Below are positions 1 to 7,607 of a DNA stretch of 64,000 nucleotides, in pieces; position 1 is the stretch's first letter; every line of letters begins with the position of its first letter. A program made the position numbers and the translations under genes. Source of the stretch: Armatimonadota bacterium (GTDB taxonomy: Bacteria > Armatimonadota > Armatimonadia > Armatimonadales > Capsulimonadaceae); contig JANXMY010000027.1 in the NCBI GenBank assembly GCA_025354405.1, positions 62,001-126,000 of the forward strand. The letters run 5' to 3'. The notes beneath the pieces were generated by a model. That model was not told the DNA's origin and did no database searches. It was given only the letters and a program-made list of their open reading frames with translations.

Positions 1-1
1 G

Positions 2-964
2 CCGATCACGATTGACACGCCTTTGGTGCTTGCCCCCATGGCAGGCGTGACTTCCCATGCGTTTCGGCTGCTCTGCCGTAATCATGGCGTCGGTCTGGTG
101 GTGACAGAACTGCTGTCATCGCACGCGATCCACTATAAAAACGCCAAGACCTTCGGGATGTTCGACTGGGCCGACAACGAGCGGCCCGTCTCCGTGCAGC
201 TCTTCGGCGGCGATCCGGCCCTGATGGCGGAGGCGTCGCAGGTCGTGGAGGCGGCGGGGGCGGATATCATTGACCTGAATATGGGCTGCTGGGTGCCGAA
301 GGTCGCCAAGACCGGAGCGGGGGCGACATTACTCAAAGATGTCTGCCTGGCACAATCTGTGGTAAAAGCCATGGTGGACGCAGTCAAAATCCCCGTGACC
401 GTCAAAATTCGTTCCGGCTGGGACCCCTCGCAGACCACAGGAATCGAGTTTGCAAAGCGGGCACAGGATGTCGGGGCGCAGGCGATTGCCGTACACGCAC
501 GCTACGCGAATCAGGGTTTTACCGGCCATGCCGATTGGAGCATTATTCGGCGAGTCAAAGATGTGGTCACCATTCCCGTGATCGGCAACGGCGATGTCGA
601 AACACCCGAGGATGCGAAGCGAATGATTGAAGAGACGGGCTGCGACGCCGTCATGATCGGGCGAGCCGCCATGGGCAACCCATGGATATTCGGGGACATC
701 AAGCAGTATCTGGAGACCGGCGAGCATCGCCGTCCCGCGACCCTAGCAGACCGGATCGAGGCCGCTCTGTTCCATGTCCGTACAATGGCGGCAAATCCCC
801 TGGTCGGCGAGGAGCGGGCCGTGAAGGAGATGCGGGGGCAGATCACGCACTACTTCAAAGGCTTTCCCGGCGTCTCCGCCCTGCGCTGCCTGCTGGTCCA
901 GGCCCGCACGGTCGAAGAGATCGAGCATTTGCTGCGCCGCGAGAACACGCACACCCATGAGTAG
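2..964 (+). CDS. dusB: tRNA-dihydrouridine synthase, DusB-like (5' partial)
   Basis: Flavoenzyme that reduces uridine to dihydrouridine in tRNA. The frame is open to the left window edge and the residues before the first internal start already match the family N-terminus (PITIDTPLVLAPMAGVT), so the true start lies upstream. The TIM-barrel motifs are visible: APMAGVT, VQLFGGDP, DLNMGC, VTVKIRSGW, VHAR and GNGDVETPEDA followed by GCDAVMIGRAAMGNPWIF. The cysteine of NMGC is the expected catalytic residue. Unusually it is followed by Trp (NMGCWVPKV) where most Dus proteins have Pro (GCP). The 3' end overlaps the next gene by 8 bp in an ATGAGTAG arrangement, so the two are probably translationally coupled. 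Family assignment is secure; DusB rather than another Dus subfamily is inferred from overall motif style. Confidence 0.93.
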   Translation, partial: PITIDTPLVLAPMAGVTSHAFRLLCRNHGVGLVVTELLSSHAIHYKNAKTFGMFDWADNERPVSVQLFGGDPALMAEASQVVEAAGADIIDLNMGCWVPKVAKTGAGATLLKDVCLAQSVVKAMVDAVKIPVTVKIRSGWDPSQTTGIEFAKRAQDVGAQAIAVHARYANQGFTGHADWSIIRRVKDVVTIPVIGNGDVETPEDAKRMIEETGCDAVMIGRAAMGNPWIFGDIKQYLETGEHRRPATLADRIEAALFHVRTMAANPLVGEERAVKEMRGQITHYFKGFPGVSALRCLLVQARTVEEIEHLLRRENTHTHE

Positions 965-1901
965 CCCCCGGTTAAATTATTTGCAGACATTTTTGGCCAA
1001 TCCGCGACGTGCCGCACTCTCGGCCCTGTTGATTTATCTTGCGTTCAATCTGCTGCTCCCCCTGGCTCCCCTGCCCCCCCGGCATCTGGGGCCAGGCTTT
1101 TTTGGCAGCCTGGTGCTGCTCTCCACCGCGGTTTTTATGTTTCTGCAGGTCTGGCTGGCGCAGGCGGTGGTCAATCTGCAGCCGCGCCCGGTCATTGCCG
1201 CAATTCTTGTCGTCTGTTTCACGCTGTTATGGTTTGTGGTAGCCCGGTTTGTACCGCCCTGGTATCACCGCTCCCTGCTGATGGGGCTGACTATCACGCT
1301 GGGCTGCGCATTTCTGGGAATTCTGCTGGCCCCGATCATCCGCGAGCCCAATGTTCTGCTGCCTGTGGCTCTGGTCGCCATGCCGATCGACTATCTCGGC
1401 GCGATGACCTCGATTGGGTTCACCCAGAACGTGGTCGCACACAACCCAAAACTGGTTCAAACTCTCTCCGTACCGGTTCCATCGATCGGCGGCGGACTGC
1501 ACGGCGGCATCCACCCAATCGGATTTATTGGACCTGGCGATGCCCTCTTCATGGCGTTTTTTTTCGCCGTCGTCCTGCGGCTGAAGATGAACACGCGGGG
1601 AACATTCTGGCTGATGGTCAGTTTGCTGACTGCCACCATGCTGATCGTTCTGGTGCAGGACTTTAACATCGCCGCACTCATTCCCATGGGCTTGGCGATC
1701 CTGCTCGCGAATTTCCGCTTCTTCAAGTTAAAGCGTGAAGAAGTCTTCGCGACTCTCTATGCCGGGGCGATGATTCTCGTGCTCGTCACCGGATTTTATC
1801 TCTACAGCCATTCGCATTTTTACCGCTCAGATTCTAAAGGAAACTCCGATGCCGCTCGAAACACTGTCCACCCCGCGCCGGGTCGTCCTGCTGGAAACTG
1901 A
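957..1901 (+). CDS. integral membrane protein of unknown function
   Basis: I do not recognise this 314-residue protein. It is very hydrophobic, with about eight predicted membrane segments, beginning with AALSALLIYLAFNLLLPLAP and ending with a segment near residue 275 (GAMILVLVTGFYLYS). A soluble glycine-rich loop around residues 175-195 contains SIGGGLHGGIHPIGFIGPGD. Its ATG lies inside the end of the Dus gene. The last 17 or so codons overlap the following small gene by 53 bp, and that tail (rich in Ser, Asp, Arg, Pro) does not look like conserved protein. The functional part therefore probably ends near the last membrane helix. No catalytic motif is apparent. Confidence 0.75.
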   Translation: MSSPRLNYLQTFLANPRRAALSALLIYLAFNLLLPLAPLPPRHLGPGFFGSLVLLSTAVFMFLQVWLAQAVVNLQPRPVIAAILVVCFTLLWFVVARFVPPWYHRSLLMGLTITLGCAFLGILLAPIIREPNVLLPVALVAMPIDYLGAMTSIGFTQNVVAHNPKLVQTLSVPVPSIGGGLHGGIHPIGFIGPGDALFMAFFFAVVLRLKMNTRGTFWLMVSLLTATMLIVLVQDFNIAALIPMGLAILLANFRFFKLKREEVFATLYAGAMILVLVTGFYLYSHSHFYRSDSKGNSDAARNTVHPAPGRPAGN

Positions 1902-2091
1902 TGAACGCGCCGGGTTGGTCGCCGCCCTGTCCGCCGCCTGTGCCGCCCGCTCCGTCTCCCTGGACCTCGTCACCGGCCCCGGCCATGTGCTGATCACGTT
2001 CGACACAGATGAGCTGACATTAGACCTTCTGCTGCCTGACCTGCGCTCCGTCGGCGGCGTTGTCACGGCGACGCCATATACGGTTTTATAA
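1849..2091 (+). CDS. small ACT-like domain protein
   Basis: An 80-residue protein with the look of a single ACT domain: beta strand RRVVLLETDE, helix RAGLVAALSAACAARSV, strand SLDLVTGPGHVLITFDTDE, then a second helix and strand. ACT domains usually bind small ligands such as amino acids and regulate enzymes, but here there is no attached catalytic domain. The start is favoured by an upstream AAAGGA placed seven bases before the ATG, although this puts the start 53 bp inside the preceding membrane-protein frame. The fold call comes from pattern and length only, so confidence in a specific function is low. It could also be a ferredoxin-like small subunit of another kind. Confidence 0.6.
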   Translation: MPLETLSTPRRVVLLETDERAGLVAALSAACAARSVSLDLVTGPGHVLITFDTDELTLDLLLPDLRSVGGVVTATPYTVL

Positions 2092-2191
2092 CCGAACCGA
2101 AATGGCCTCAGCCTGCGTTATTCTTCTTATCGCCTGCTAAATTTGCTACCGAAATTAGTTCGATGTGGTATCGGAAAAAGACAGCCCCCAT

Positions 2192-2710
2192 TCAGCCCAC
2201 GAGAATAATCTGCAGCAGAACGCAATCTTCCAGTACCCCATTTCGGAGGCCGACTTCGCGCTGGGTGCCAATTACTTCATAGCCGCATTTGCGGCACATC
2301 GCGAGGCTGGCGGCGTTCTGGGACCAGATACGGGAAAGGACAACGTGGTGCCCCAGTCGCCGTGCTTCGGCCAGCAGTGCCATCATCAAAGCCGTGCCCA
2401 AACCGCGGCCTTGGGAGATCGGGGCGAGGTAAAGCGAAGACTCGACGGTCTGTTCGTAGACCGGATAGGGAGACCAGGGTGAGAGAGAAGCGTAACCGAC
2501 GACTTCTCCGGCACGTTCAGCAGAGAGGATGGGATAGCGGGGATCGAGATGAGAGTCCCACCAGGAGCGGCGATCTTTCACGGTCAGCACTTCCAGATGA
2601 CCCGTGGAAGTGGTTCCCGTAATCGCCGCATTAAAGATTTCGGTGAGGGCAGGCAGATCGGCTTCGGCTGCCGGACGAAAAAGGGTCGGCGGGTCAGATT
2701 TGAAGTCCAT
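2192..2710 (-). CDS. GNAT family N-acetyltransferase, phosphinothricin acetyltransferase-like
   Basis: A 172-residue single-domain GNAT protein. The N-terminal FRPAAEADLPALTEIFNAAI, the acetyl-CoA loop Q-G-R-G-L-G-T-A-L (near residue 108) and the following helix are typical. The stretch YEQTVESSLYLAP and NAASLAMCRKCGYEVIGTQREVG match the Pat/Bar subgroup, which acetylates phosphinothricin-like or methionine sulfone/sulfoximine-like amino acids. Its start overlaps the end of the upstream membrane-protein gene by 17 bp, so it is likely co-translated with it. The native substrate cannot be read from sequence; resistance or amino-acid detoxification is an inference from the family. Confidence 0.88.
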   Translation of the reverse strand: MDFKSDPPTLFRPAAEADLPALTEIFNAAITGTTSTGHLEVLTVKDRRSWWDSHLDPRYPILSAERAGEVVGYASLSPWSPYPVYEQTVESSLYLAPISQGRGLGTALMMALLAEARRLGHHVVLSRIWSQNAASLAMCRKCGYEVIGTQREVGLRNGVLEDCVLLQIILVG

Positions 2711-3047
2711 TGGCCTGTGTAATAATCAAGAAAACTTCCCAGAAAACAATGAGCAGATAAACCAGGCAGCCCATGGTCACAATGAGGCGCGAAGTGCGGA
2801 TGTTTGCGAGCGAGATGCCTTCACAGGCAAGCACGACGATCATCACCAGACCAAACTTGTAGAGCGCGAAGCCATGGAAGCCAAAATGAGTCCAGAACCA
2901 GTTTGCCAGGCCATTTGCTTCCATACCGCCTTTGCGAAATATATAGCCTGTCAAAAACAGGTCGAACATATTCAGCAGCAAAAAGCCAAGATATTCCTGC
3001 GCCAAAAGCACGTCACGTTTATAAAACACGGGTCGAATCTCCGCCAA
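2694..3047 (-). CDS. DUF5658-type small membrane protein
   Basis: A 117-residue protein with three to four membrane helices. It contains the pattern LLLNMFDLFLTGYIF followed by a Gly-Gly-x-E-x-N segment (RKGGMEANGLANW). This order (Asn, Asp and Thr in the first helix, then GG.E.N) is what I associate with the DUF5658 family of unknown function. It starts 23 bp after recN ends on the same strand and overlaps the following acetyltransferase gene, so it sits in the nadK-recN transcription unit. No enzymatic residues are evident. Confidence 0.7.
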   Translation of the reverse strand: MAEIRPVFYKRDVLLAQEYLGFLLLNMFDLFLTGYIFRKGGMEANGLANWFWTHFGFHGFALYKFGLVMIVVLACEGISLANIRTSRLIVTMGCLVYLLIVFWEVFLIITQANGLQI

Positions 3048-3070
3048 TTTTAGATTTTGTAGTGCTTTAC

Positions 3071-4768
3071 TTATGCTGAGTGTGAGACCACACTCAGCAT
3101 CTCGCGCGCATGCTGTACCACGGCCTCCGAGCGGCGCGAACCGCCCAGCATGCGAGCAATTTCATCGATCCGGCCTTCGGCATCGAGGGGAACGACCGAG
3201 ACCATCGTTCGTTCATCCTGAACACGTTTTTCAATGAAGAAATGTGCCCCGGTGCGCGAAGCAATCTGCGGCAGGTGCGTAATGCAAAGCACCTGAGCAT
3301 CGTTTGCCAGCGCGACCAGCTTGTCACCAATCGTCTGGGCGGTGCGCCCCCCAACTCCGACGTCAATCTCATCGAAGATCATTGTGGGGATGCCGCCAGT
3401 TCGCGCCAGTACCGATTTCAGTGCCAGCATAATCCGAGACATCTCGCCGCCGGAGGCGATTTTCGCCAGGGGGCGCAGCGGCTCACCCGGATTGGGTGAC
3501 AGCAGAAACTCGACCCGGTCCGCACCTTTGCTTGCGACGGCCTGCGGTTCGATACTCACTTCGAACTTCGTTGCCTCCATGCCGAGATCGCCCAACTCGC
3601 GGGCAATTCCTGCCGAGAAATCCCGGCTGATACCCCGCCGAAGCTTGGTCAGCTTGGCCGCGACTTTCACGAGTGCCGCGTCGGCCTCCGAGATTGCCAG
3701 GGTGAGCTGCTCCTCGCGGGCCTCCGAATTTTCCAGGGTTTCCAGTTTGCTGGCAAGCTCCAAGCCATAGGCGAGAATTTCGTCCACCGTTTCGCCGTAT
3801 TTGCGCTTCAGCGTTCGCAGCAGGTCCAGACGAGTCTCCAGCTCTTCCAGGCGCTCCGGATTGGATTCCACCGCTTCCTGATAAACTCGCAGGTCTCTGC
3901 CCGCATCTTCGGCATAGGCCACCGCGTTTCGCAGAGAGTCCGCTACTGGAGAAAGCGTTTCATCCAGAGCCGCTGCATGCTCAACCGAAACCAGTGCGGC
4001 GTTGAGAACGTCCAGAGCACCACCGGTTCCGCTCTCCCCCCCGCTGAGAAGATCGTAGGATTCTGTGGCCACCGCGCTCAGCTTCTCGCTGTTTGCCAGG
4101 CGGCGGCGGTCGGACGCCAGGGCCTCTTCTTCACCGGATTTCAGGCCGGCGGCCGAAATTTCTTCCTGCTGAAAGCGCAGCAGGTCGAGCGTGCGGGCAC
4201 GCTCCCGGGCATCGGTCTGCAGCTTTTCTCGCTCCCGCTTGAGCGCATTCGCTTTGCCGTAAAGTGCCGCGACCTCGCCGCGCAGGAACAGTGCCTCTTT
4301 GCCGCCCCAGTCATCGAGTATATCCACATGACGGTCGGCAGAGAGCAGCGATTGGTGCTCATGTTGCCCATGAACATCCACCAGGCCCTCGGCGATCTCT
4401 TTCAGAACGGAGACGGGCATCAGGCGGCCGTTTAAGCGGCACTGCGACTTGCCACCGGCACGGGCCAGCTCACGCGTGACCAGAAGGGTATCTTTGTCTT
4501 CTTCCGTATCCAGCCCGGCCTCGGTAAGCCGACGGCGCACTTCGGCGGGAGCGTGAGTCAAGTCAAACACAGCTTCCACTGTCGCCCGAGCCGCCCCAGT
4601 GCGGATCAGATCGCTCCCGGCCCGCTCCCCCAGTGCCAGCCCCAGCGCATCGATAATAATGGACTTTCCGGCTCCCGTTTCGCCAGTGAGGATATTCAGC
4701 CCCGCACCGAATGTCAGGTCCAGATGGTCAATCAGCGCAAAGTTGGTGACATGGAGTTCAACGAGCAT
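3071..4768 (-). CDS. recN: DNA repair protein RecN
   Basis: SMC-like ATPase acting in recombinational double-strand-break repair. The N-terminal head has Walker A GETGAGKS at residues 29-36 and QCRLNGRLMPVSVLKEIAEG follows. The middle (about residues 160-370) is helical coiled-coil with repeated Glu/Leu/Arg. The C-terminal head contains LASGGEMSRIMLALK (signature motif), MIFDEIDVGVGG (Walker B) and CITHLPQIAS. The length, 565 residues from this start, is normal. I chose the ATG giving MLVELHVTNFALIDHL because RecN proteins begin this way. An upstream in-frame ATG would add eight residues encoded across a TATAAT element. It lies 48 bp downstream of nadK, a neighbour pair conserved in many bacteria. 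Confidence 0.97.
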   Translation of the reverse strand: MLVELHVTNFALIDHLDLTFGAGLNILTGETGAGKSIIIDALGLALGERAGSDLIRTGAARATVEAVFDLTHAPAEVRRRLTEAGLDTEEDKDTLLVTRELARAGGKSQCRLNGRLMPVSVLKEIAEGLVDVHGQHEHQSLLSADRHVDILDDWGGKEALFLRGEVAALYGKANALKREREKLQTDARERARTLDLLRFQQEEISAAGLKSGEEEALASDRRRLANSEKLSAVATESYDLLSGGESGTGGALDVLNAALVSVEHAAALDETLSPVADSLRNAVAYAEDAGRDLRVYQEAVESNPERLEELETRLDLLRTLKRKYGETVDEILAYGLELASKLETLENSEAREEQLTLAISEADAALVKVAAKLTKLRRGISRDFSAGIARELGDLGMEATKFEVSIEPQAVASKGADRVEFLLSPNPGEPLRPLAKIASGGEMSRIMLALKSVLARTGGIPTMIFDEIDVGVGGRTAQTIGDKLVALANDAQVLCITHLPQIASRTGAHFFIEKRVQDERTMVSVVPLDAEGRIDEIARMLGGSRRSEAVVQHAREMLSVVSHSA

Positions 4769-4777
4769 TTGCTTAGT

Positions 4778-4783
4778 ATTATA
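4778..4783 (-). promoter_or_regulatory. -10 element TATAAT immediately upstream of recN
   Basis: On the minus strand a perfect TATAAT ends nine bases before the recN ATG. Transcription from it would start two or three bases before the ATG, giving an essentially leaderless mRNA. The -35 region is weak. It suggests recN can be transcribed separately from nadK, for example after DNA damage, but no LexA-like box was recognised. Confidence 0.5.
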
Positions 4784-4816
4784 CCCATACACGTCTTGAA
4801 TCTGGGATGCGAAATC

Positions 4817-5680
4817 TTAGTAGAGCGTCTCGCCCCAGTGGAGCTTGCTTTGCAGCTTATCATAGAAATCTGCGCCGCCGACGGAGAGGAAAAGGGCCTG
4901 ATGAGGAGCGCGGCGAACATAAATTTCGTCTTCTGCCTGCAGAGGGAAGCCAAGCTGACCGTCGACTGTCACGCGTACGATATCCTGAGGATCGCGCTCG
5001 ACGAATATCATCACCTCCGATTCGGAGGGAATCAAGAGGGCCCGCGCCGTAAGCGTATGGGGACAGATCGGAGTCACGATCAACGTCTGTAGGCGCGGGT
5101 GCACCAATGGCCCTCCGGCCGAAAGGGAATACGCCGTGGAACCGGTGGGAGTAGCTACAATAATGCCGTCGGCGGCATAGGTGGTCACATACTTACCGTC
5201 GATTGAAGTTCGCAGATGCAGAACCCGCGAAAGAGGGCCGTTCGCGACGACAACCTCGTTAAGAGCGAGCCCGGAATCTTGCAGCATTCCGCCCCGGCGC
5301 GTCTCGCACCAGAGCATCATACGCTCTTCCTGGGTGTAGCGGCCTTCGCGGAGAGCATCCAGTGCCTCAGAGAGGGTTTCCGGTGCGACTGCCGTCAGAA
5401 ATCCGAAGCGACCGACATGGATCGGCAGCATGGGAATGCCTAGTGGAGCGCAGAGGCGGGCAGTCGCCAGTATCGTACCGTCACCGCCAAGTACCAGAAC
5501 TGCTTCCGAATCAGCCACTGCGTCATCAGAAAATCCGCGCTCTGGTTGCCCTAAAGCTTCCGCGACACGCGTTTGAATACGCACGGTAACGCCAAGTGAT
5601 TCCAGATAAGAAGAAGCTCGTGCGGCGACTTCTAGAGCCGCCGGCTTACCGGCATTCGCCATGATACCAATGGTTTGCAT
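4817..5680 (-). CDS. nadK: NAD kinase
   Basis: Phosphorylates NAD to NADP with ATP or polyphosphate in the cytosol. The 287-residue protein has the N-terminal MQTIGIMANAGKP, the GGDGT nucleotide motif with following ILATARL (near residue 70), ALNEVVVANG, and the substrate loop TYAADGIIVATPTGSTAYSL followed by SAGGPLVHP. Length and motif order are standard. It starts 27 bp after the TPR gene and is followed 48 bp later by recN, all on the minus strand, so it is probably in one operon. Confidence 0.97.
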   Translation of the reverse strand: MQTIGIMANAGKPAALEVAARASSYLESLGVTVRIQTRVAEALGQPERGFSDDAVADSEAVLVLGGDGTILATARLCAPLGIPMLPIHVGRFGFLTAVAPETLSEALDALREGRYTQEERMMLWCETRRGGMLQDSGLALNEVVVANGPLSRVLHLRTSIDGKYVTTYAADGIIVATPTGSTAYSLSAGGPLVHPRLQTLIVTPICPHTLTARALLIPSESEVMIFVERDPQDIVRVTVDGQLGFPLQAEDEIYVRRAPHQALFLSVGGADFYDKLQSKLHWGETLY

Positions 5681-5707
5681 CCCGAACAGCCGCCCGAGTC
5701 CCCCCCG

Positions 5708-7288
5708 CTAATTGCGGGCGAAACGGTTCAGGTTGAGCCTAGCCTCCCTTAAATTTGGGTCAAGTTGAAGTGATTTTTGATAGGACAAGATCGCCTGTGA
5801 TTTTTTTCCAAGCAGCTCCAGGGCGACACCGACATTGTTTTGTATCTGGGCACTGTGCGGATTAAGTGCAAGACCCTCCCGGAACGCGGCCAGGGCGCGC
5901 GGGTACTGACGAAGCTTTTGATAGGCCGTACCGCGCCCGTTTTGAATTGCGGCGTCGGAAGGGCGAGCCTTGGCGGCCGCATCGTAGAGTGCCAGCGCAC
6001 TCACATACTGCTTTTGCGCCAGGTAGGAACCGGCCAGCGAGACCTGCGTGTCGGTGTCATCGGGGTTCAGTGCCAGGGCTTGCTGCCAGGCGGTGCCTGC
6101 TTCGTTCGTCCGCTTCTGACCGGCATACACATCTCCCAGCCGCCCGTAGATCAGCCCAGCTTTGGTGTCCTGGGGAAGATGGGGCGCGGTCGACGAAAGC
6201 TGGGTGGCCGCCTCTGTCAGCTTGCCTTCGTCGGCCAAGAGCAGGCCAAGTGCCGCCTGGATCTGCAGATTGTTTGGGTCCAGAGCCAATGCACTCCGGT
6301 AGGAGGTTTCCGCTTCGCTGCTGAGTCCTGCCTGCTCCTGAAGCACAGCGGCATTATAAATTGGCACAGCATTCCGGGGCTGAGCCGCGGATGCCAGACT
6401 AAACTCTTTAATGGCTTCGGACGAATTCGACTTTGAAGAATAGACTTCCCCGCGTGCAAAGTGTGCAGCGTAGGTCGAAGCCGCGTCCAGAGGCGGGTCG
6501 GCACCGGCATCAAGCGCATGGTTTAGCGCACTCAGTGCTTGGTCGTTACTACCCGTCTTGACATACAGCTCCCCGGCACTCAGCCACGCTCCGGCGTCCT
6601 TGGGGTTCAGCTCACCGGACTTGCGAAGGGCGTCGGCAGCCTGCGGCGTTTTGCCCGCTTTTTGGAGAAAGAATCCATAGTTTTTCATCGTGGCCGCATC
6701 AGGATTTGCGGCGGCAAGATCGGCAAACAGTGCCAGAGACTGTTCAAGATGCCCGGCCTGACCAAGGGTCGTCGCCAGATTGAACCGAGTCTGTGCTGTA
6801 TCCGGGCTGCCGGAAGCAGCTTTTGCGTGATCCAAAATATACTGGTACTGCGCCGCAGCCTCGTCATATCGTGTGACCTGCCGAAGAGCACTCCCTAAAT
6901 TGTTGCGGGCATCCATGTCATCAGGCTTGAGCTGAATGGCTGCCTGAAGCTCAGGCACCGCAGAGGCGGAAGCGTTTTGGGTAAGAAAAAGGTAGCCGAT
7001 TAAGTTATGCACAACTGGATCATTGCGATACTCGGGCATCGCTGTCAGTGCCTGCAGCTCAGCGATGTTTTGGGTAATCAAAGCGCTGTCAAACGACTGA
7101 GTGGCAGAATTGAAATGATTGATTGCTTCGTTGTACTTTCCCTGCGCTGGAGTCAGCGTACCTGGAACGGTTTTAACGGCGCCTTGTTTGAGGGGAACCG
7201 CAGGGGCAATCGAGGGCGATTGACCGATTGCGACCGAGATGGCTGCAAAAAAGAGACTAGCTGTATAAAGCGATCTAAAATTATTCAA
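5708..7288 (-). CDS. secreted or periplasmic TPR repeat protein
   Basis: A 526-residue protein made almost entirely of tetratricopeptide repeats (about ten), recognisable from recurring A-x-x-x-Y/L-x-x-A-L-x-L-x-P-x-x-x-x-x-x-x-N-L units from about residue 55 to the end (for example KPDDMDARNNLGSALRQ and NPDDTDTQVSLAGSYLAQ). I chose a TTG start because it lies eight bases after GAGGAA and gives a signal-peptide-like N-terminus (FRSLYTASLFFAAISVAIGQ). The frame stays open 66 codons further upstream, but that part crosses a promoter and looks non-coding. TPR arrays mediate protein contacts; no enzyme domain is attached. It is the first gene of the run leading to nadK and recN. Confidence 0.85.
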   Translation of the reverse strand: MNNFRSLYTASLFFAAISVAIGQSPSIAPAVPLKQGAVKTVPGTLTPAQGKYNEAINHFNSATQSFDSALITQNIAELQALTAMPEYRNDPVVHNLIGYLFLTQNASASAVPELQAAIQLKPDDMDARNNLGSALRQVTRYDEAAAQYQYILDHAKAASGSPDTAQTRFNLATTLGQAGHLEQSLALFADLAAANPDAATMKNYGFFLQKAGKTPQAADALRKSGELNPKDAGAWLSAGELYVKTGSNDQALSALNHALDAGADPPLDAASTYAAHFARGEVYSSKSNSSEAIKEFSLASAAQPRNAVPIYNAAVLQEQAGLSSEAETSYRSALALDPNNLQIQAALGLLLADEGKLTEAATQLSSTAPHLPQDTKAGLIYGRLGDVYAGQKRTNEAGTAWQQALALNPDDTDTQVSLAGSYLAQKQYVSALALYDAAAKARPSDAAIQNGRGTAYQKLRQYPRALAAFREGLALNPHSAQIQNNVGVALELLGKKSQAILSYQKSLQLDPNLREARLNLNRFARN

Positions 7289-7349
7289 ACTTGAATCTTC
7301 CTCATTTCGCAGCGGACATTTAGATAGGATGTAGATTCGCTGTGCCGCT

Positions 7350-7358
7350 ATTATAGCA
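7350..7358 (-). promoter_or_regulatory. extended -10 promoter (TGCTATAAT) for the TPR-nadK-recN run
   Basis: On the minus strand the sequence reads TGCTATAAT, a perfect -10 with the TGn extension, about 60 bases upstream of the chosen TTG start. The -35 region is T-rich without a clear TTGACA, as expected for extended -10 promoters. It is back to back with the glnA promoter. Confidence 0.6.
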
Positions 7359-7390
7359 TATACGAGGGAACAAAAAAACCCGCAGAACTC

Positions 7391-7419
7391 TTGACATTTT
7401 TCCGGTTTATTTGTATACT
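7391..7419 (+). promoter_or_regulatory. sigma-70-type promoter of glnA
   Basis: TTGACA at 7391-7396, a 17-bp spacer and TATACT at 7414-7419. This is close to consensus and predicts a start near 7426, leaving an untranslated leader of about 180 bases before glnA. Confidence 0.85.
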
Positions 7420-7445
7420 CATGGACAGCAACGATACGCGAGATT

Positions 7446-7535
7446 GGAACATAGATGTTCCTGTGCAGTGCGATGACCTTATGCAAGCTGACTTAGGCAA
7501 GCAATTTGTCCCCACTGCCACAGGGGCATTTTTTT
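7446..7535 (+). promoter_or_regulatory. putative transcription attenuator in the glnA leader
   Basis: A hairpin with a three-base loop (CCC-A-CTG / CCA / CAGGGG, 7511-7526, one bulged A) is followed one or two bases later by seven T (7529-7535), as in an intrinsic terminator. The upstream segment CCTGTGCAGTG (7460-7470) is complementary to CACTGCCACAGG (7513-7524) over 11 pairs with one bulged C, and G-U pairs extend it outward. That pairing and the terminator are mutually exclusive. A further hairpin GGAAC/GTTCC (7446-7450 with 7457-7461) competes with the first bases of the antiterminator strand. The arrangement fits conditional termination of glnA; the signal is unknown and I see no match to the glutamine riboswitch consensus I remember. 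Confidence 0.55.
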
Positions 7536-7607
7536 GTGTCTTCTCCTCTGCTTATACCGCGCACCGTCACGCTTTCAAACTCAATTCTAAGGAGACTGAC
7601 TTATTCA

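Noticed and set aside
7426-7607. glnA leader as a known glutamine riboswitch
   Set aside because: I could not find the conserved core of the glnA or downstream-peptide motifs that I remember, so only an attenuator of unknown signal is claimed.
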